Below, piece by piece: positions 26,641 through 34,989 of a stretch of 64,000 nucleotides of DNA. Every line of letters begins with the position of its first letter. Position 1 is the first letter of the stretch. Source of the stretch: Streptomyces griseoincarnatus. Its GTDB lineage: Bacteria; Actinomycetota; Actinomycetes; Streptomycetales; Streptomycetaceae. The stretch is taken from the NCBI GenBank assembly GCA_014649575.1, contig BMTH01000015.1:62001-126000 (forward strand), given 5' to 3'. A program made the translations under genes and the position numbers. The notes beneath the pieces were generated by a model, which did no database searches, had not been told where the DNA came from, and worked only from the letters and a program-made list of their open reading frames with translations.

Positions 26641-26679
26641 GGGGCACGGGAGGGTGAAGGCCGCGAACATCCGTGCCCC
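26641..26679 (+). terminator. Hairpin after the amidohydrolase
   Basis: GGGGCACGG pairs exactly with CCGTGCCCC across a loop of about 21 bases, 15 bp after the stop codon at 26625. It probably ends the transporter and amidohydrolase transcript. Confidence 0.6.
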
Positions 26680-26803
26680 GGAAATCGAAAACGTTCTCCG
26701 ACCTTCCCCGAAGGGGTGAAGAGTCATCGGATCGCTGACGAGGCGGCGGGGGCGCGGACATTCTGTCCGGGTCCCAGCAGAGTCTCATGGGGGTCCCACC
26801 ACC

Positions 26804-27757
26804 TTGTACACCATCAACTTCCGTACGCCTGCCCGCCGTTGGTCCGTCGCAGCCGTGGCCTGCGCGTTCACCGCGGTACCCGTCGCCCTCGCCGGCGCGG
26901 CGCCGGCGTACGCCACCGAGGGCCACGGCCACGCGAGCGCCTCCGTGCTGCGCACCGACCTCGACGTGTCCCTGCTCAACAAGTCGGTGCAGGTCCCGCT
27001 CACCGTCTCCCTCAACGAGGTCGAGGCACCGAACAGCGCGCGGAGGACGGCCCTGACCGCCACCCTGGACGGCGTCGACCGGGGCAGGCCGTTCAGTGTG
27101 CTGCGCGCGGAGGTGGCCGACGCGGTCGCGACCGTCGAGGGGAACAGGGCGGAGGCGTCCACCACCCTCGCCGACGCCCGCCTGCAGGTCCCCGGACTGC
27201 CGCTGCTGTCGCTCGTCGAACTCGAGGCGGTCGGCTCCAAGGCGGTCTGCGAGTCCGGCAGGACCCCGCACGCCTCCGTCACCCTGCCCGCCGCCGTCAC
27301 CGTCCTCGGCAAGCGGGTCTCCCTGAGCGCGGGCGGCCCGACGCACGTCGACGTGCCGGGGGTGGGGTCGGTCCGCCTCGACCTGTCCACGACCGGGACG
27401 ACGTCGTCCACGGCCGCGGCCACCGCCCTGAAGCTGGAGGTGTCGGTCAACCCGGCGAAGCTGAACGTGGCCGAGGTGGAGGGGCGGGTCACGCTGGCGG
27501 AGTCGCGGTGCGAGACGCCGGCGGCAGCCGCGGAGGAGCCGGAGGCCGCTGCCCCCGAGGCCCCCGAGGCCCCTGAGAAGGCGGAGCCCGCCGTCGAGCC
27601 CCAGGGCGCCCGCGCGGGACAGGCCGCTCCGGCGGAGACCAACCTCGCGGAGACGGGCGGGGATTCGGCCACGCCGTACGTGGCGGCGGGGGCGGTGGCG
27701 CTGCTGGCGGCTGGTGGGGGAGCGGTGCTGTTGTCACGGCGGGGGCGCCGGAACTGA
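26804..27757 (+). CDS. LAETG-anchored cell-surface protein (SCO1860 family)
   Basis: A protein of 317 residues most likely starts at TTG 26804, since no ATG or GTG in this frame precedes the signal peptide; a G-rich tract lies about ten bases upstream. Residues 1-37 are a Sec signal peptide with a clear hydrophobic core, cut near PAYA-TEG. The C-terminus has the sorting signal NLAETGGDS, a hydrophobic stretch and an RRGRRN tail, so a class E sortase should attach it to the wall. Before it lies a Pro/Glu/Ala spacer (EPEAAAPEAPEAPEK). The body matches the SCO1860-family proteins as remembered; its molecular role is unknown. Confidence 0.85.
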   Translation: MYTINFRTPARRWSVAAVACAFTAVPVALAGAAPAYATEGHGHASASVLRTDLDVSLLNKSVQVPLTVSLNEVEAPNSARRTALTATLDGVDRGRPFSVLRAEVADAVATVEGNRAEASTTLADARLQVPGLPLLSLVELEAVGSKAVCESGRTPHASVTLPAAVTVLGKRVSLSAGGPTHVDVPGVGSVRLDLSTTGTTSSTAAATALKLEVSVNPAKLNVAEVEGRVTLAESRCETPAAAAEEPEAAAPEAPEAPEKAEPAVEPQGARAGQAAPAETNLAETGGDSATPYVAAGAVALLAAGGGAVLLSRRGRRN

Positions 27758-27819
27758 CTTGAGCGGCCGGGGGCACGGGGGACGCCCCGTGCCCCCAACG
27801 GTGCCGCGCGGCTGCCGTT

Positions 27820-28600
27820 GCGCTCACCCTTCCATACTCTCGGTTCGCCCGAGCGGGAGTACCCCCATCGCCCCAGGCGGCGCGACTGCCCGCGGGCGGC
27901 CGGGCCGGAAACGCCCCTTCAGGGGCGCGGGGAACTGCGCGACCAGCCCGCGACGGGCCGCAGGCGGCGGACAACAGTCTTGGCAGACGGGTTGCCGTCA
28001 GGGGCGCGGGTCCAATCGAGGCGGGCTGCAGAGGTGCCGCCTGCGCCCACCCCCCCCCCCACTCTCGACTCCGCTCGAGTGGGGGACCCCCATCGCCCCA
28101 GCGGCACGACTGCCCGCAGGCTGGGTGGGCCGCGCCGACTCGGGGCCGCTCGGGCGCCCCGGCCGCAGGCGACTGGGCCGGGGCGCTCCTTCAGGGGTGC
28201 GGGGCACTGCACGACCAGCCCGCGACGGTCTGCAGTCGGCGGCGGGGGTCTCGGCGGACGGGTCGCCGTCGCGGGCGCGGCTCCAAGCGGGCGCGCTGCG
28301 ACAGGGGCCGCCCGCGCCCGCCCGTGCCGCCCCAAGCGGCACGACTGCCCGCGGCCGGCCGGGGCGGGGTGCCTCTTCAGGGGCGCGGGGAACTGCGCGA
28401 CCAGCCCGCGACGGTCTGCAGTCGGCGGCGGGTCTCGGCGGACGGGTCGCCGTCGCGGGCGCGGCTCCAAGCGGGCGCGCTGCGACAGGGGCCGCCCGCG
28501 CCCGCCCGTGCCGCCCCAAGCGGCACGACTGCCCGCGGCCGGCCGGGGCGGGGTGCCCCTTCAGGGGCGCGGGGAACTGCGCGACCAGCCACGGACCACC
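27820..28600. repeat. Non-coding array of direct repeats carrying hairpins
   Basis: The gap between the LAETG gene and cobC (27758-28621) holds no credible gene. It contains four copies of a CCCCTTCAGGGG..GGAACTGCGCGACCAGCC element, at 27914-27948, 28186-28220 (degenerate), 28372-28406 and 28556-28590. The block 28212-28397 is repeated almost exactly at 28398-28581 (period 184-186 bp). Each long unit also has a GTGCCGC-CCCAA-GCGGCAC hairpin, for example at 28324-28342. A run of eleven C (28050-28060) lies inside. The motif belongs to a widespread Streptomyces intergenic family (recall); the tandem duplication probably arose by unequal recombination. Confidence 0.85.
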
Positions 28601-28621
28601 CGCACCCGACGCGTTGGGCGG

Positions 28622-29683
28622 TCAGGCGCCCAGCGCCCGCCCCAGCGCCCGCAGGAACCCCTCCGTCGTCTCCCTGTCCCGCACCGCCAGGCGGAGCCAC
28701 TCCTCGTCGAGGCCCGGGAACGTGTCGCCCCGGCGGGTCGCGTAGCCGAGGGCGCGCAACCGCTCCCGCACGTCCGCCGCCGCCGGGATGCGGACCAGGA
28801 CGAAGGGGGCCTCGGCCGGGCCCGTCACCCGAAGGCCGTGGGACGCGAAGTCCCGCAAGCCCGCGGTCAAGTACGCGCGGTCGGCCGCGATGCCGCGCGC
28901 CGCCTCCTCCGCCTCGGCGAGCGCCGCGGGCGACACGCATGCCTCCGCCGCCGCCAGTGCCGGCGTCGACACCGGCCACAGCGGCTGCGCCCGCTCCAGC
29001 CGGGCGACGGTCTCCGGGGCCGCCAGCACGTATCCGATGCGCAGGCCGGCCAGGCCCCACGTCTTGGTCAGGCTGCGCAGCACGACGAGGCCCGGGACGT
29101 CAGTCCGGCCGGCCAGGGCCTCCCGTTCGCCCGGGACCGCGTCCATGAACGCCTCGTCGACCACCAGCGTCCGCCCGTGACGGCTCAGCCGGGTCAGTGT
29201 CTCCGCCGGGTGCAGCACCGACGTCGGGTTGGTCGGATTGCCGACCACCACCAGGTCCGCTTCCTCCGGGACCGCCGCCGGATCGAGGCGGAAGCCGTCG
29301 GACTCCCGGAGCAGCACCCGGTCCACCGTGTGCCCCGCGTCCCGCAGCGCCGCCTCCGGCTCCGTGAACTGCGGGTGCACCACCACCGGCCGTGACACTT
29401 TCAGCGCCCGCGCCAGCAGCACGAACGCCTCCGCCGCACCCGCCGTCAGCAGCACCCGCTCCACGGGCAGCCCGTGCCGCGCCGCCACCGCGGCCCGCGC
29501 GGCCCGCCCGTCCGGGTACGCGGCGAGCCCGGCCAGCGACGCCGCCATGCGGTCCCGCAGCCACGCGGGAGGCGTGTCCGCGCGGACGTTGACCGCGAGG
29601 TCGACGAGCGTGCCGCCGCCGTCGCGGACCTCCGCGTCGCCGTGATGACGCAGGTCGTGGCCGGACGCCGGCTCAGTGGGCAT
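28622..29683 (-). CDS. cobC: Rv2231c-family PLP-dependent protein CobC (threonine-phosphate decarboxylase-like)
   Basis: A 353-residue class I/II aminotransferase-fold protein similar to histidinol-phosphate aminotransferase and CobD/CobC threonine-phosphate decarboxylase. VVVGNPTNPTSVLHP, the aspartate in TLVVDEAFMD, and the Schiff-base lysine in RSLTKTWGLAGLRIGY are visible. In cobalamin synthesis such a protein supplies the aminopropanol phosphate that joins the corrin ring to the nucleotide loop. It is the last gene of the cobM-to-cobC operon and overlaps the end of cbiX by eleven bases. The assignment to this role rests on the family and location, since decarboxylase and aminotransferase activities cannot be separated by eye. 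Confidence 0.87.
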   Translation of the reverse strand: MPTEPASGHDLRHHGDAEVRDGGGTLVDLAVNVRADTPPAWLRDRMAASLAGLAAYPDGRAARAAVAARHGLPVERVLLTAGAAEAFVLLARALKVSRPVVVHPQFTEPEAALRDAGHTVDRVLLRESDGFRLDPAAVPEEADLVVVGNPTNPTSVLHPAETLTRLSRHGRTLVVDEAFMDAVPGEREALAGRTDVPGLVVLRSLTKTWGLAGLRIGYVLAAPETVARLERAQPLWPVSTPALAAAEACVSPAALAEAEEAARGIAADRAYLTAGLRDFASHGLRVTGPAEAPFVLVRIPAAADVRERLRALGYATRRGDTFPGLDEEWLRLAVRDRETTEGFLRALGRALGA

Positions 29684-30584
29684 GACTGTGGGAGTGCGAG
29701 TGACCGTGACCGTGATGATGGTGCCCGTCGTCGTCCGGATGGAAATGCGGCTGCTGCGGCAGTCCCACCTTGTCCTCGAAGCCGGGCAGCGCGATCCGGT
29801 AGACGCAGGAGTCGCAGTTCATCCGCAGATCGCCCTTCACGGCCTCCTCGTACCGCTCGAGGACGAGGTCCAGCAGTTCCGGCTCCGGGCCGATGACGTC
29901 CGCCGACCGCACCTCGGCCTCCGGGTGGGCCGCCGCCCACTCCTCCGTCTGCTTCCGTACCCGGTCCGGCAGGATCCCCGTGAACAGGAAGTACGGCAGG
30001 ACGACGATCCGCCGCGCCCCCAGCCGGGCGCACCGGTCCAGCCCGCCCGGCACGTCCGGCTTCGCCAGCGACACGAACGCCGTCTCCACGCCCGCGTATC
30101 CGCGCCCCTCCCACAGCAGCCGGGCCGCCTTGAACACCTCGGCGTTGGCGTCCGGGTCCGTCGACCCGCGCCCCACCAGCAGCACCGTCACCTCGGCGGG
30201 GTCCCAGGACGGGTCCACCGCCTCCGCGAGCCGCCGCTCCAGCACCCGCAGCAGTCCCGGATGCGGGCCCAGCGGACGGCCGTACGTGTACGAGACACCG
30301 GGGTGGCGTTCCTTCTCGCGGGCCAGCGCCGCCGGGATGTCGCCCTTGGCGTGCCCGGCGGACACCAGCATCAGCGGCACGGCCGCGAACCGCCGCACCC
30401 CCCGCTCCACCAGCTCGGCGACGGCCTCGCCCAGCGGCGGCGGGGACAGTTCGATGAAGCCGCCCGCGACGGGCAGGCCGGGCCGGCGGCGGCCCAGTTC
30501 CCGCACGAACGCGCGGAACGCCTCCGCTCCGGCGTCGTCCCGGGTGCCGTGGCCGGCGATGAGCAGGGCGGGCGGGGTGGTCAC
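29673..30584 (-). CDS. cbiX: Sirohydrochlorin cobaltochelatase CbiX with histidine-rich tail
   Basis: GTG 30584 is chosen because GAGGAG lies five bases upstream and the frame overlaps the cobH stop by GTGA; a much longer open frame exists but is arginine-rich shadow. The product has 303 residues with two chelatase halves: LLIAGHGTRDDAG (catalytic His) and PLMLVSAGHAKGDIP, then VTVLLVGRGSTDPDAN and VVLPYFLFTGILP. It inserts cobalt into sirohydrochlorin, the early step of the cobalt-first pathway. The last 24 residues contain twelve histidines, with DDD between the first two and the rest, and could bind or store cobalt or nickel. This tail is the notable feature. Confidence 0.9.
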   Translation of the reverse strand: MTTPPALLIAGHGTRDDAGAEAFRAFVRELGRRRPGLPVAGGFIELSPPPLGEAVAELVERGVRRFAAVPLMLVSAGHAKGDIPAALAREKERHPGVSYTYGRPLGPHPGLLRVLERRLAEAVDPSWDPAEVTVLLVGRGSTDPDANAEVFKAARLLWEGRGYAGVETAFVSLAKPDVPGGLDRCARLGARRIVVLPYFLFTGILPDRVRKQTEEWAAAHPEAEVRSADVIGPEPELLDLVLERYEEAVKGDLRMNCDSCVYRIALPGFEDKVGLPQQPHFHPDDDGHHHHGHGHSHSHSHAH

Positions 30585-31168
30585 AAGATCTCCTCGGTCG
30601 AAGCGGGGTGGTACAGCAGGGCGTTGAGCGCGGCGGCGGCGACCGCCGACCCGCCCTTCTCGGACACGTTGCTCACGGCGGGCAGTCCGCTCTCCCGCAG
30701 CGCCGCCTTGGACTCGGCGGCGCCGACGAACCCGACGGGCAGGCCGATCACCAGCGCGGGGGATGCGTCCAGGGTCAGCAGCTCCTCCAGGGCGGTGGGC
30801 GCGCACCCGATCACCCACACGGCGCCGGGTCCGACCTCCTCGTACGCGAGCCGCACGGCGTGCGCGGACCGGGTGAGCCCTGGCCCGGACCGCGCCTCGC
30901 GCAGCCGGCACACGGTCTCGCGGCGGGTGATCCCGGCCGCGACCATCTCCACGTCCGCGACGACGGGCGCGCCCGCGTGCAGCGCGGTGTGCGCATGCTC
31001 CAGCTCGGCCTCGTCCATGACGAGGTCCGTGGCGTACTCCAGGTCGGCGGAGGAATGCACGACCCGCTCCACGACCGCCCGGGTCAGCGGCGGGAGGCCG
31101 GAGGTGTCGAGGCGGGCGCGCAACCGCCGGAACGACTCCTGCTCGATGGGGTGGATCACGCGCTTCAC
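30581..31168 (-). CDS. cobH: Precorrin-8X methylmutase
   Basis: A 195-residue protein with the family signature HPIEQESFRRLRARLD, the catalytic-histidine region RVVHSSADLEYATDL, VADVEMVAAGI, and the product-binding loop GLPVGFVGAAESKAAL near the end. It moves a methyl group from C11 to C12 to make hydrogenobyrinate or cobyrinate. It overlaps cbiX by four bases and cobJ by four bases (GTGA/ATGA), so the whole block from cobM to cobC is translated as a tight unit. The length is typical. Confidence 0.95.
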   Translation of the reverse strand: MKRVIHPIEQESFRRLRARLDTSGLPPLTRAVVERVVHSSADLEYATDLVMDEAELEHAHTALHAGAPVVADVEMVAAGITRRETVCRLREARSGPGLTRSAHAVRLAYEEVGPGAVWVIGCAPTALEELLTLDASPALVIGLPVGFVGAAESKAALRESGLPAVSNVSEKGGSAVAAAALNALLYHPASTEEIL

Positions 31169-32847
31169 CGGGTCTCCTCCTGCCAGCGGTAGCCGCGCGG
31201 GGTGACCATGCGCCCCGCGATCTGCCGGGTCGCCGTGTTGCCCACGGTCACGACCGTCATCATGTCGACCGTCGCCGGGTCCAGCGCGGCCAGCGTCGTC
31301 AGCCGCACCGACTCGTCCGCGCGGGACGCGTTCCGCACGATTCCGACGGGTGTGGCGGGCGCGCGGTGTCCGGCGAGCACGGCGAGCGCCTTCGGCAGCT
31401 GCCAGTCACGGCCCCGGCTGCGCGGGTTGTAGAACGTCACCACCAGGTCCGCCTCGGCCGCCGCCCGCACCCGCCGCTCGATGACCTCCCACGGCGTGTG
31501 CAGGTCGGACAGGCTGATCGACACATGGTCGTGGCCCAGCGGCGCCCCGAGCAGCGCGCCCGCCGCGAGCGCCGCCGTCACCCCCGGCACGCCGATCACG
31601 TCGATGTCGTCGGACGCCTCCGCGAGCGCCGGGGACGCCATCGCGTACACGCCCGCGTCGCCGCTGCCGATCAGCGCGACCGCCTGCCCGCGCCGGGCCT
31701 CCTCGACGGCCGTACGCGCCCGCTCCTCCTCCGCGCCGAGTCCGGACTCCAGCACGCGGGTGCCGGGCCGCAGCAGGTCGCGGATCTGGTCGACGTACTG
31801 GTCCAACCCCACCAGCACCGACGCGCGCCGCAGTTCGTCCCGCGCACGCGGGGTGAGCAGGTCCCGCGCGCCGGGCCCCAGCCCGACCACCGCGAGCCGC
31901 CCCCGCCCCGGACGCCGTACGACCGCGCAGGTCGCCATGGCGGGGGAGCCCGCCGACTTCCGCTTGGGCACGAGGAGTTCACCTCCTCCGACGAGCGCGG
32001 CGGCCTCCGCGACGGACGGGGTGCCGACGGCGGCGAGCGGCGCGTCCGACGGGTTCGGTACCGCGACCCGCGCCAGCGCCTCCGCGGGATGCGTCACCAG
32101 AGGGACGCCGAGCCGCCGGGCGGCCTCCACGAGCCCCGGTTCCCCGGCCTTGGCGTCCACGGTGGCCAGTTCGGCCACGGACGCCGCCGACAGCCCCGCC
32201 TCCCGCAGCGCGTCCTCGACGAGCCCGAGCACCTCCTCGACGGGGGCGCCCTTCGACGCGCCCACCCCGACGACGAGCGTCGGAGGCCGCAACACCGCCT
32301 CCCCGCCGGCCGGTTCGACGATCCGGTCCGTCACCCGGACCGTGTACGCGCCCTCGGCGGCGACCGGCAGCGGCGGCAGCGGCCAGGCCACCTCGGCGCG
32401 CAGCGCCACCGCCTCCCCGTCCAGCAGCGCCCGCGACACGGCCGCCACATCGCCTTCCACCGGCAGGCCCAGCGTGTCCAGACCCGGCAGACCTACCGCG
32501 TCCGTCGCGGTCGTCACCACGGGCTCGGCGCCCAGCACCTCGCCCACCTCGCGGGCGAGCTCGTTCGCGCCGCCCCCGTGCCCGCCGAGCAGCGACACCG
32601 CGTACCGCCCGGCCTCGTCCACGCACACCACGCCCGGGTCGTCCGTCTTGCCGTGCAGCAGCGGCGCCACCAGCCGCACCACGGCCCCGGTGGCGAGGAA
32701 ACACACCAGCCGGTCGCACTCGGCGAACGCGGCCCGTACCGCGTCCGCCACCGGACCGCCGTACACGCGCGTGCGGTCCGGCCAGGCGGCGGCCAGCCGG
32801 TCCCGCGCCGCCGCTCCCGCCGCCGTGGCGGAGATGAGGCCGATCAC
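31165..32847 (-). CDS. cobJ: Precorrin-3B C17-methyltransferase with N-terminal CbiG domain
   Basis: A 560-residue fusion. About residues 1-305 match CbiG (cobalt-precorrin-5A hydrolase): MIGLISATAAGAAA, then FLATGAVVRLVAPLLHGKTDDPGVV (parts: CFLATGAVVRLVAPLL, HGKTDDPGVVCVDEAG) and the CbiG_C segment GVGASKGAPVEEV. About residues 315-560 are a tetrapyrrole methylase: RLAVVGLGPGARDLLTPRA, ALIGSGDAGVYAMAS and VVTFYNPRSRGRDWQ. It both contracts the ring by methylation and releases the two-carbon fragment. The fusion is known in actinomycetes. Both ends overlap neighbouring genes by four bases. Confidence 0.94.
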   Translation of the reverse strand: MIGLISATAAGAAARDRLAAAWPDRTRVYGGPVADAVRAAFAECDRLVCFLATGAVVRLVAPLLHGKTDDPGVVCVDEAGRYAVSLLGGHGGGANELAREVGEVLGAEPVVTTATDAVGLPGLDTLGLPVEGDVAAVSRALLDGEAVALRAEVAWPLPPLPVAAEGAYTVRVTDRIVEPAGGEAVLRPPTLVVGVGASKGAPVEEVLGLVEDALREAGLSAASVAELATVDAKAGEPGLVEAARRLGVPLVTHPAEALARVAVPNPSDAPLAAVGTPSVAEAAALVGGGELLVPKRKSAGSPAMATCAVVRRPGRGRLAVVGLGPGARDLLTPRARDELRRASVLVGLDQYVDQIRDLLRPGTRVLESGLGAEEERARTAVEEARRGQAVALIGSGDAGVYAMASPALAEASDDIDVIGVPGVTAALAAGALLGAPLGHDHVSISLSDLHTPWEVIERRVRAAAEADLVVTFYNPRSRGRDWQLPKALAVLAGHRAPATPVGIVRNASRADESVRLTTLAALDPATVDMMTVVTVGNTATRQIAGRMVTPRGYRWQEETR

Positions 32848-34079
32848 TCGCTGACTCCTTCACTGTGTGCCGGGGGCCGGACGCCCCACAGCAGGAAAAC
32901 CGGATTGGTGGCCGCCAGCCGGGTCACGTCCCCCGGCAACGGCGCCAGCCGCGACGACTGCAGCAGCACGCCGTCGCAGGTCAGGCCGGCGTCGGTCAGT
33001 GCCGTCCGCGCGGCCGGCACCCGGTCCAGCGCGGCCATCGCCACCACGACCGTCCGCCGCGCCCGGCGCGCGCACGCGCCGACGACCGCGGGCAGCTCCC
33101 GGCCTCCGCCACCGACGAACACGGCGTCCGGATCGTCGCCCAGCCCGTCCAGCGCCCCCGGCGCCCGGCCGTGCACCACCCGTACGCCGACACCGTGCGC
33201 CGCGGCGTTGGCGCGCACCCGCTCCACACCGTCCGCGTCACGCTCCACGGCCACGGCGGCCGCGCCGAGCCGCGCGCACTCCACGGCCACCGACCCGGAC
33301 CCCGCGCCGACGTCCCACACCAGGTCGCCGGGGCGCGGACCCAGCCGGGCCAGCGCCAGCGCCCGCACCTCGAACTTCGTGATCATCGAGTCCCGGTGCG
33401 CGAACTCCGCCTCCGGCAGCGCCCATCCGGCCGGACGCGCCCCGAGCCCCGCGACCGTACGCACCGGTCCCAGCGCCCGCTCCTCGTCCAGGCACAGCAC
33501 CACGCTCACCGTGGAACCCCAGTCCCGGCCGGCCGCCTCCTCGGGCGTCACCCGCTCCACCGACTCCCCGGCCGCCCCGAGCTCCGACGCGACGACCAGC
33601 ACCCGCCGCTCACCGCGCAGCGCCGCGCCCAGCTCGGCAGGACCGGCGCCGGGCCCGGTCAGCACGGCGACCTTCGGATGCGCCCGGCACACGTTCACCG
33701 CCGTCCGCGGATCCCGCCCGTGCGCGCTGACCACCACGGCGTCGTCCCACGGCAGCCCGGCCCGCGCGAACGCGACGGCGACGGACGACACCCCCGGCCG
33801 TACGTCCAGCCGCTGAGGACCGAACCGCTCGGCCAGCGCCCGCACGATCCCGAAGAACCCGGGATCGCCCGACGCCAGCACCACCACCGGCCGCTCCTGC
33901 GCCACATACGTCGCGACGGTGTCGAGCGCGGGCGCCAGCGGCCCCAGCACGACCCGCTCGGCCCCCTCCGGCACGTCCACGGCGTCGAGATGCCGCCGCC
34001 CGCCGACGACGAGCGCGGCCTTCCCGACCTCCTGCAGGCCGGCCGGAGCGCCCGTCCCCGTCCCCACCACGGTGATCAC
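32844..34079 (-). CDS. cobL: Precorrin-6Y C5,15-methyltransferase (CbiE-CbiT fusion)
   Basis: GTG 34079 overlaps the cobM stop by GTGA and starts MITVVGTGTGAPAGLQ. The 411-residue protein has a CbiE tetrapyrrole-methylase half (about 1-195, with VVVLASGDPGFFGIVRAL and PGVSSVAVAFARAGLPW) and a CbiT half with a Rossmann-type SAM fold (about 215-411, DVGAGSGSVAVECARLGA). It methylates C5 and C15 and removes the C12 acetate carboxyl group. It is the second gene of the cobM-led operon. The fused form is typical for actinobacteria. Confidence 0.94.
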   Translation of the reverse strand: MITVVGTGTGAPAGLQEVGKAALVVGGRRHLDAVDVPEGAERVVLGPLAPALDTVATYVAQERPVVVLASGDPGFFGIVRALAERFGPQRLDVRPGVSSVAVAFARAGLPWDDAVVVSAHGRDPRTAVNVCRAHPKVAVLTGPGAGPAELGAALRGERRVLVVASELGAAGESVERVTPEEAAGRDWGSTVSVVLCLDEERALGPVRTVAGLGARPAGWALPEAEFAHRDSMITKFEVRALALARLGPRPGDLVWDVGAGSGSVAVECARLGAAAVAVERDADGVERVRANAAAHGVGVRVVHGRAPGALDGLGDDPDAVFVGGGGRELPAVVGACARRARRTVVVAMAALDRVPAARTALTDAGLTCDGVLLQSSRLAPLPGDVTRLAATNPVFLLWGVRPPAHSEGVSE

Positions 34080-34894
34080 GTGCTCGCCCCCCGCTCCCGC
34101 AGCTCCCTGCGGGCCCGCGGGTCGGCCTTGCGGAAGCCGTGGAAGTGCCCCGGGTGGTACAGGTGCGAGCGGGTGCCGTGCGCGTCGAGGGCGGGACCGA
34201 CCAGGAACAGCGTGTGCTTCCACAGCTTGTGCTCCTTGACGGTCTCCTCGAGCGTGCCGATCGTGCACCGCACCACCAGCTCCTCCGGCCAGGTCGCCTG
34301 GTACGCCACCACGACCGGCGTCGACGTCGGATAGCCGCCCTCCAGCAGCTCCCGCACCAGCTGCCCGCTGCGCGCCGCCGACAGGAACACCGCCATCGTG
34401 GTGCCGTGCCGCGCGAACTCCCGGACCTCCTCACCGGGCGGCATGGGCGTCTTCCCGCCGCCCAGCCTGGTCAGGATCACCGACTGCGCCACCTCAGGGA
34501 TCGTCAGCTCCCGTCCCGCGAGCGCCGCCACCGCCGAGAAGGACGACACGCCCGGCACGATCTCCGTGGCGATGCCCAGCTCCACGCACCGGTCGACCTG
34601 CTCCTGGGTGCCGCCCCACAGCGCGGGGTCACCCGAGTGGATCCGCGCGACCTTCAGTCCCGCGTCACGGGCCCGCGCGTAGACGGCCACCACGTCCTCC
34701 AGCGACATCGCGGCCGAGTCGAGGATCTCCGCGTCCTGTCGCGCGTGCTCCAGGACCTCCGCCTGGACCAGGCTGGCGGCCCAGATCACCACGTCCGCCT
34801 CGGCGATGGCCCGCGCGCCGCGGAACGTCAGCAGATCGGCGGCGCCGGGACCGGCCCCGACGAAGGTCACTTTGCCGGTGGGGGCGTCGGCCAT
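34076..34894 (-). CDS. cobM: Precorrin-4 C11-methyltransferase
   Basis: A 272-residue protein starting MADAPTGKVTFVGAGPGAADLLTF (given in parts: VTFVGAGPGAADLLT) with the GSGD-like motif ARIHSGDPALWGGTQEQ, the SVILTRLGGGKTPMP loop and STPVVVAYQATWPEE. These are the standard tetrapyrrole-methylase motifs of CobM/CbiF. It is the first gene of the six-gene operon. Only 95 bp separate it from the divergent ZIP transporter start, and that gap holds no recognisable cobalamin riboswitch. How this operon is regulated is therefore open; an AAAAGGACC ribosome-binding region precedes the ATG. Confidence 0.95.
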   Translation of the reverse strand: MADAPTGKVTFVGAGPGAADLLTFRGARAIAEADVVIWAASLVQAEVLEHARQDAEILDSAAMSLEDVVAVYARARDAGLKVARIHSGDPALWGGTQEQVDRCVELGIATEIVPGVSSFSAVAALAGRELTIPEVAQSVILTRLGGGKTPMPPGEEVREFARHGTTMAVFLSAARSGQLVRELLEGGYPTSTPVVVAYQATWPEELVVRCTIGTLEETVKEHKLWKHTLFLVGPALDAHGTRSHLYHPGHFHGFRKADPRARRELRERGAST

Positions 34895-34989
34895 GGAAAC
34901 AGGTCCTTTTCTGGATGTGATCGGAAGTTGAAGGGGGCGGGCGGCTGTCACGCGTGCGCGAGCGACCGCTGATCGGATACGAAGAGCAC

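Noticed and set aside
24649..26727. Large minus-strand frame across the ATPase and amidohydrolase genes
   Set aside because: It is antisense to two genes with intact catalytic motifs, and its translation has no domain.
28050..28060. Run of eleven C as a phase-variable contingency tract
   Set aside because: It is in non-coding DNA with no promoter signature; may be a sequencing-sensitive homopolymer only.
27820..28600. CRISPR array
   Set aside because: Units are ~185 bp and nearly identical throughout, with no short repeat/unique spacer pattern and no cas genes.
29673..30911. Longer N-terminus for CbiX
   Set aside because: The extra residues are Arg-rich, overlap the cobH gene and precede a good ribosome-binding site at the chosen start.
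34895..34989. Second cobalamin riboswitch before cobM
   Set aside because: The gap is only 95 bp and none of the conserved core sequences (GCCACTGT, AGCCAGGA) is present.
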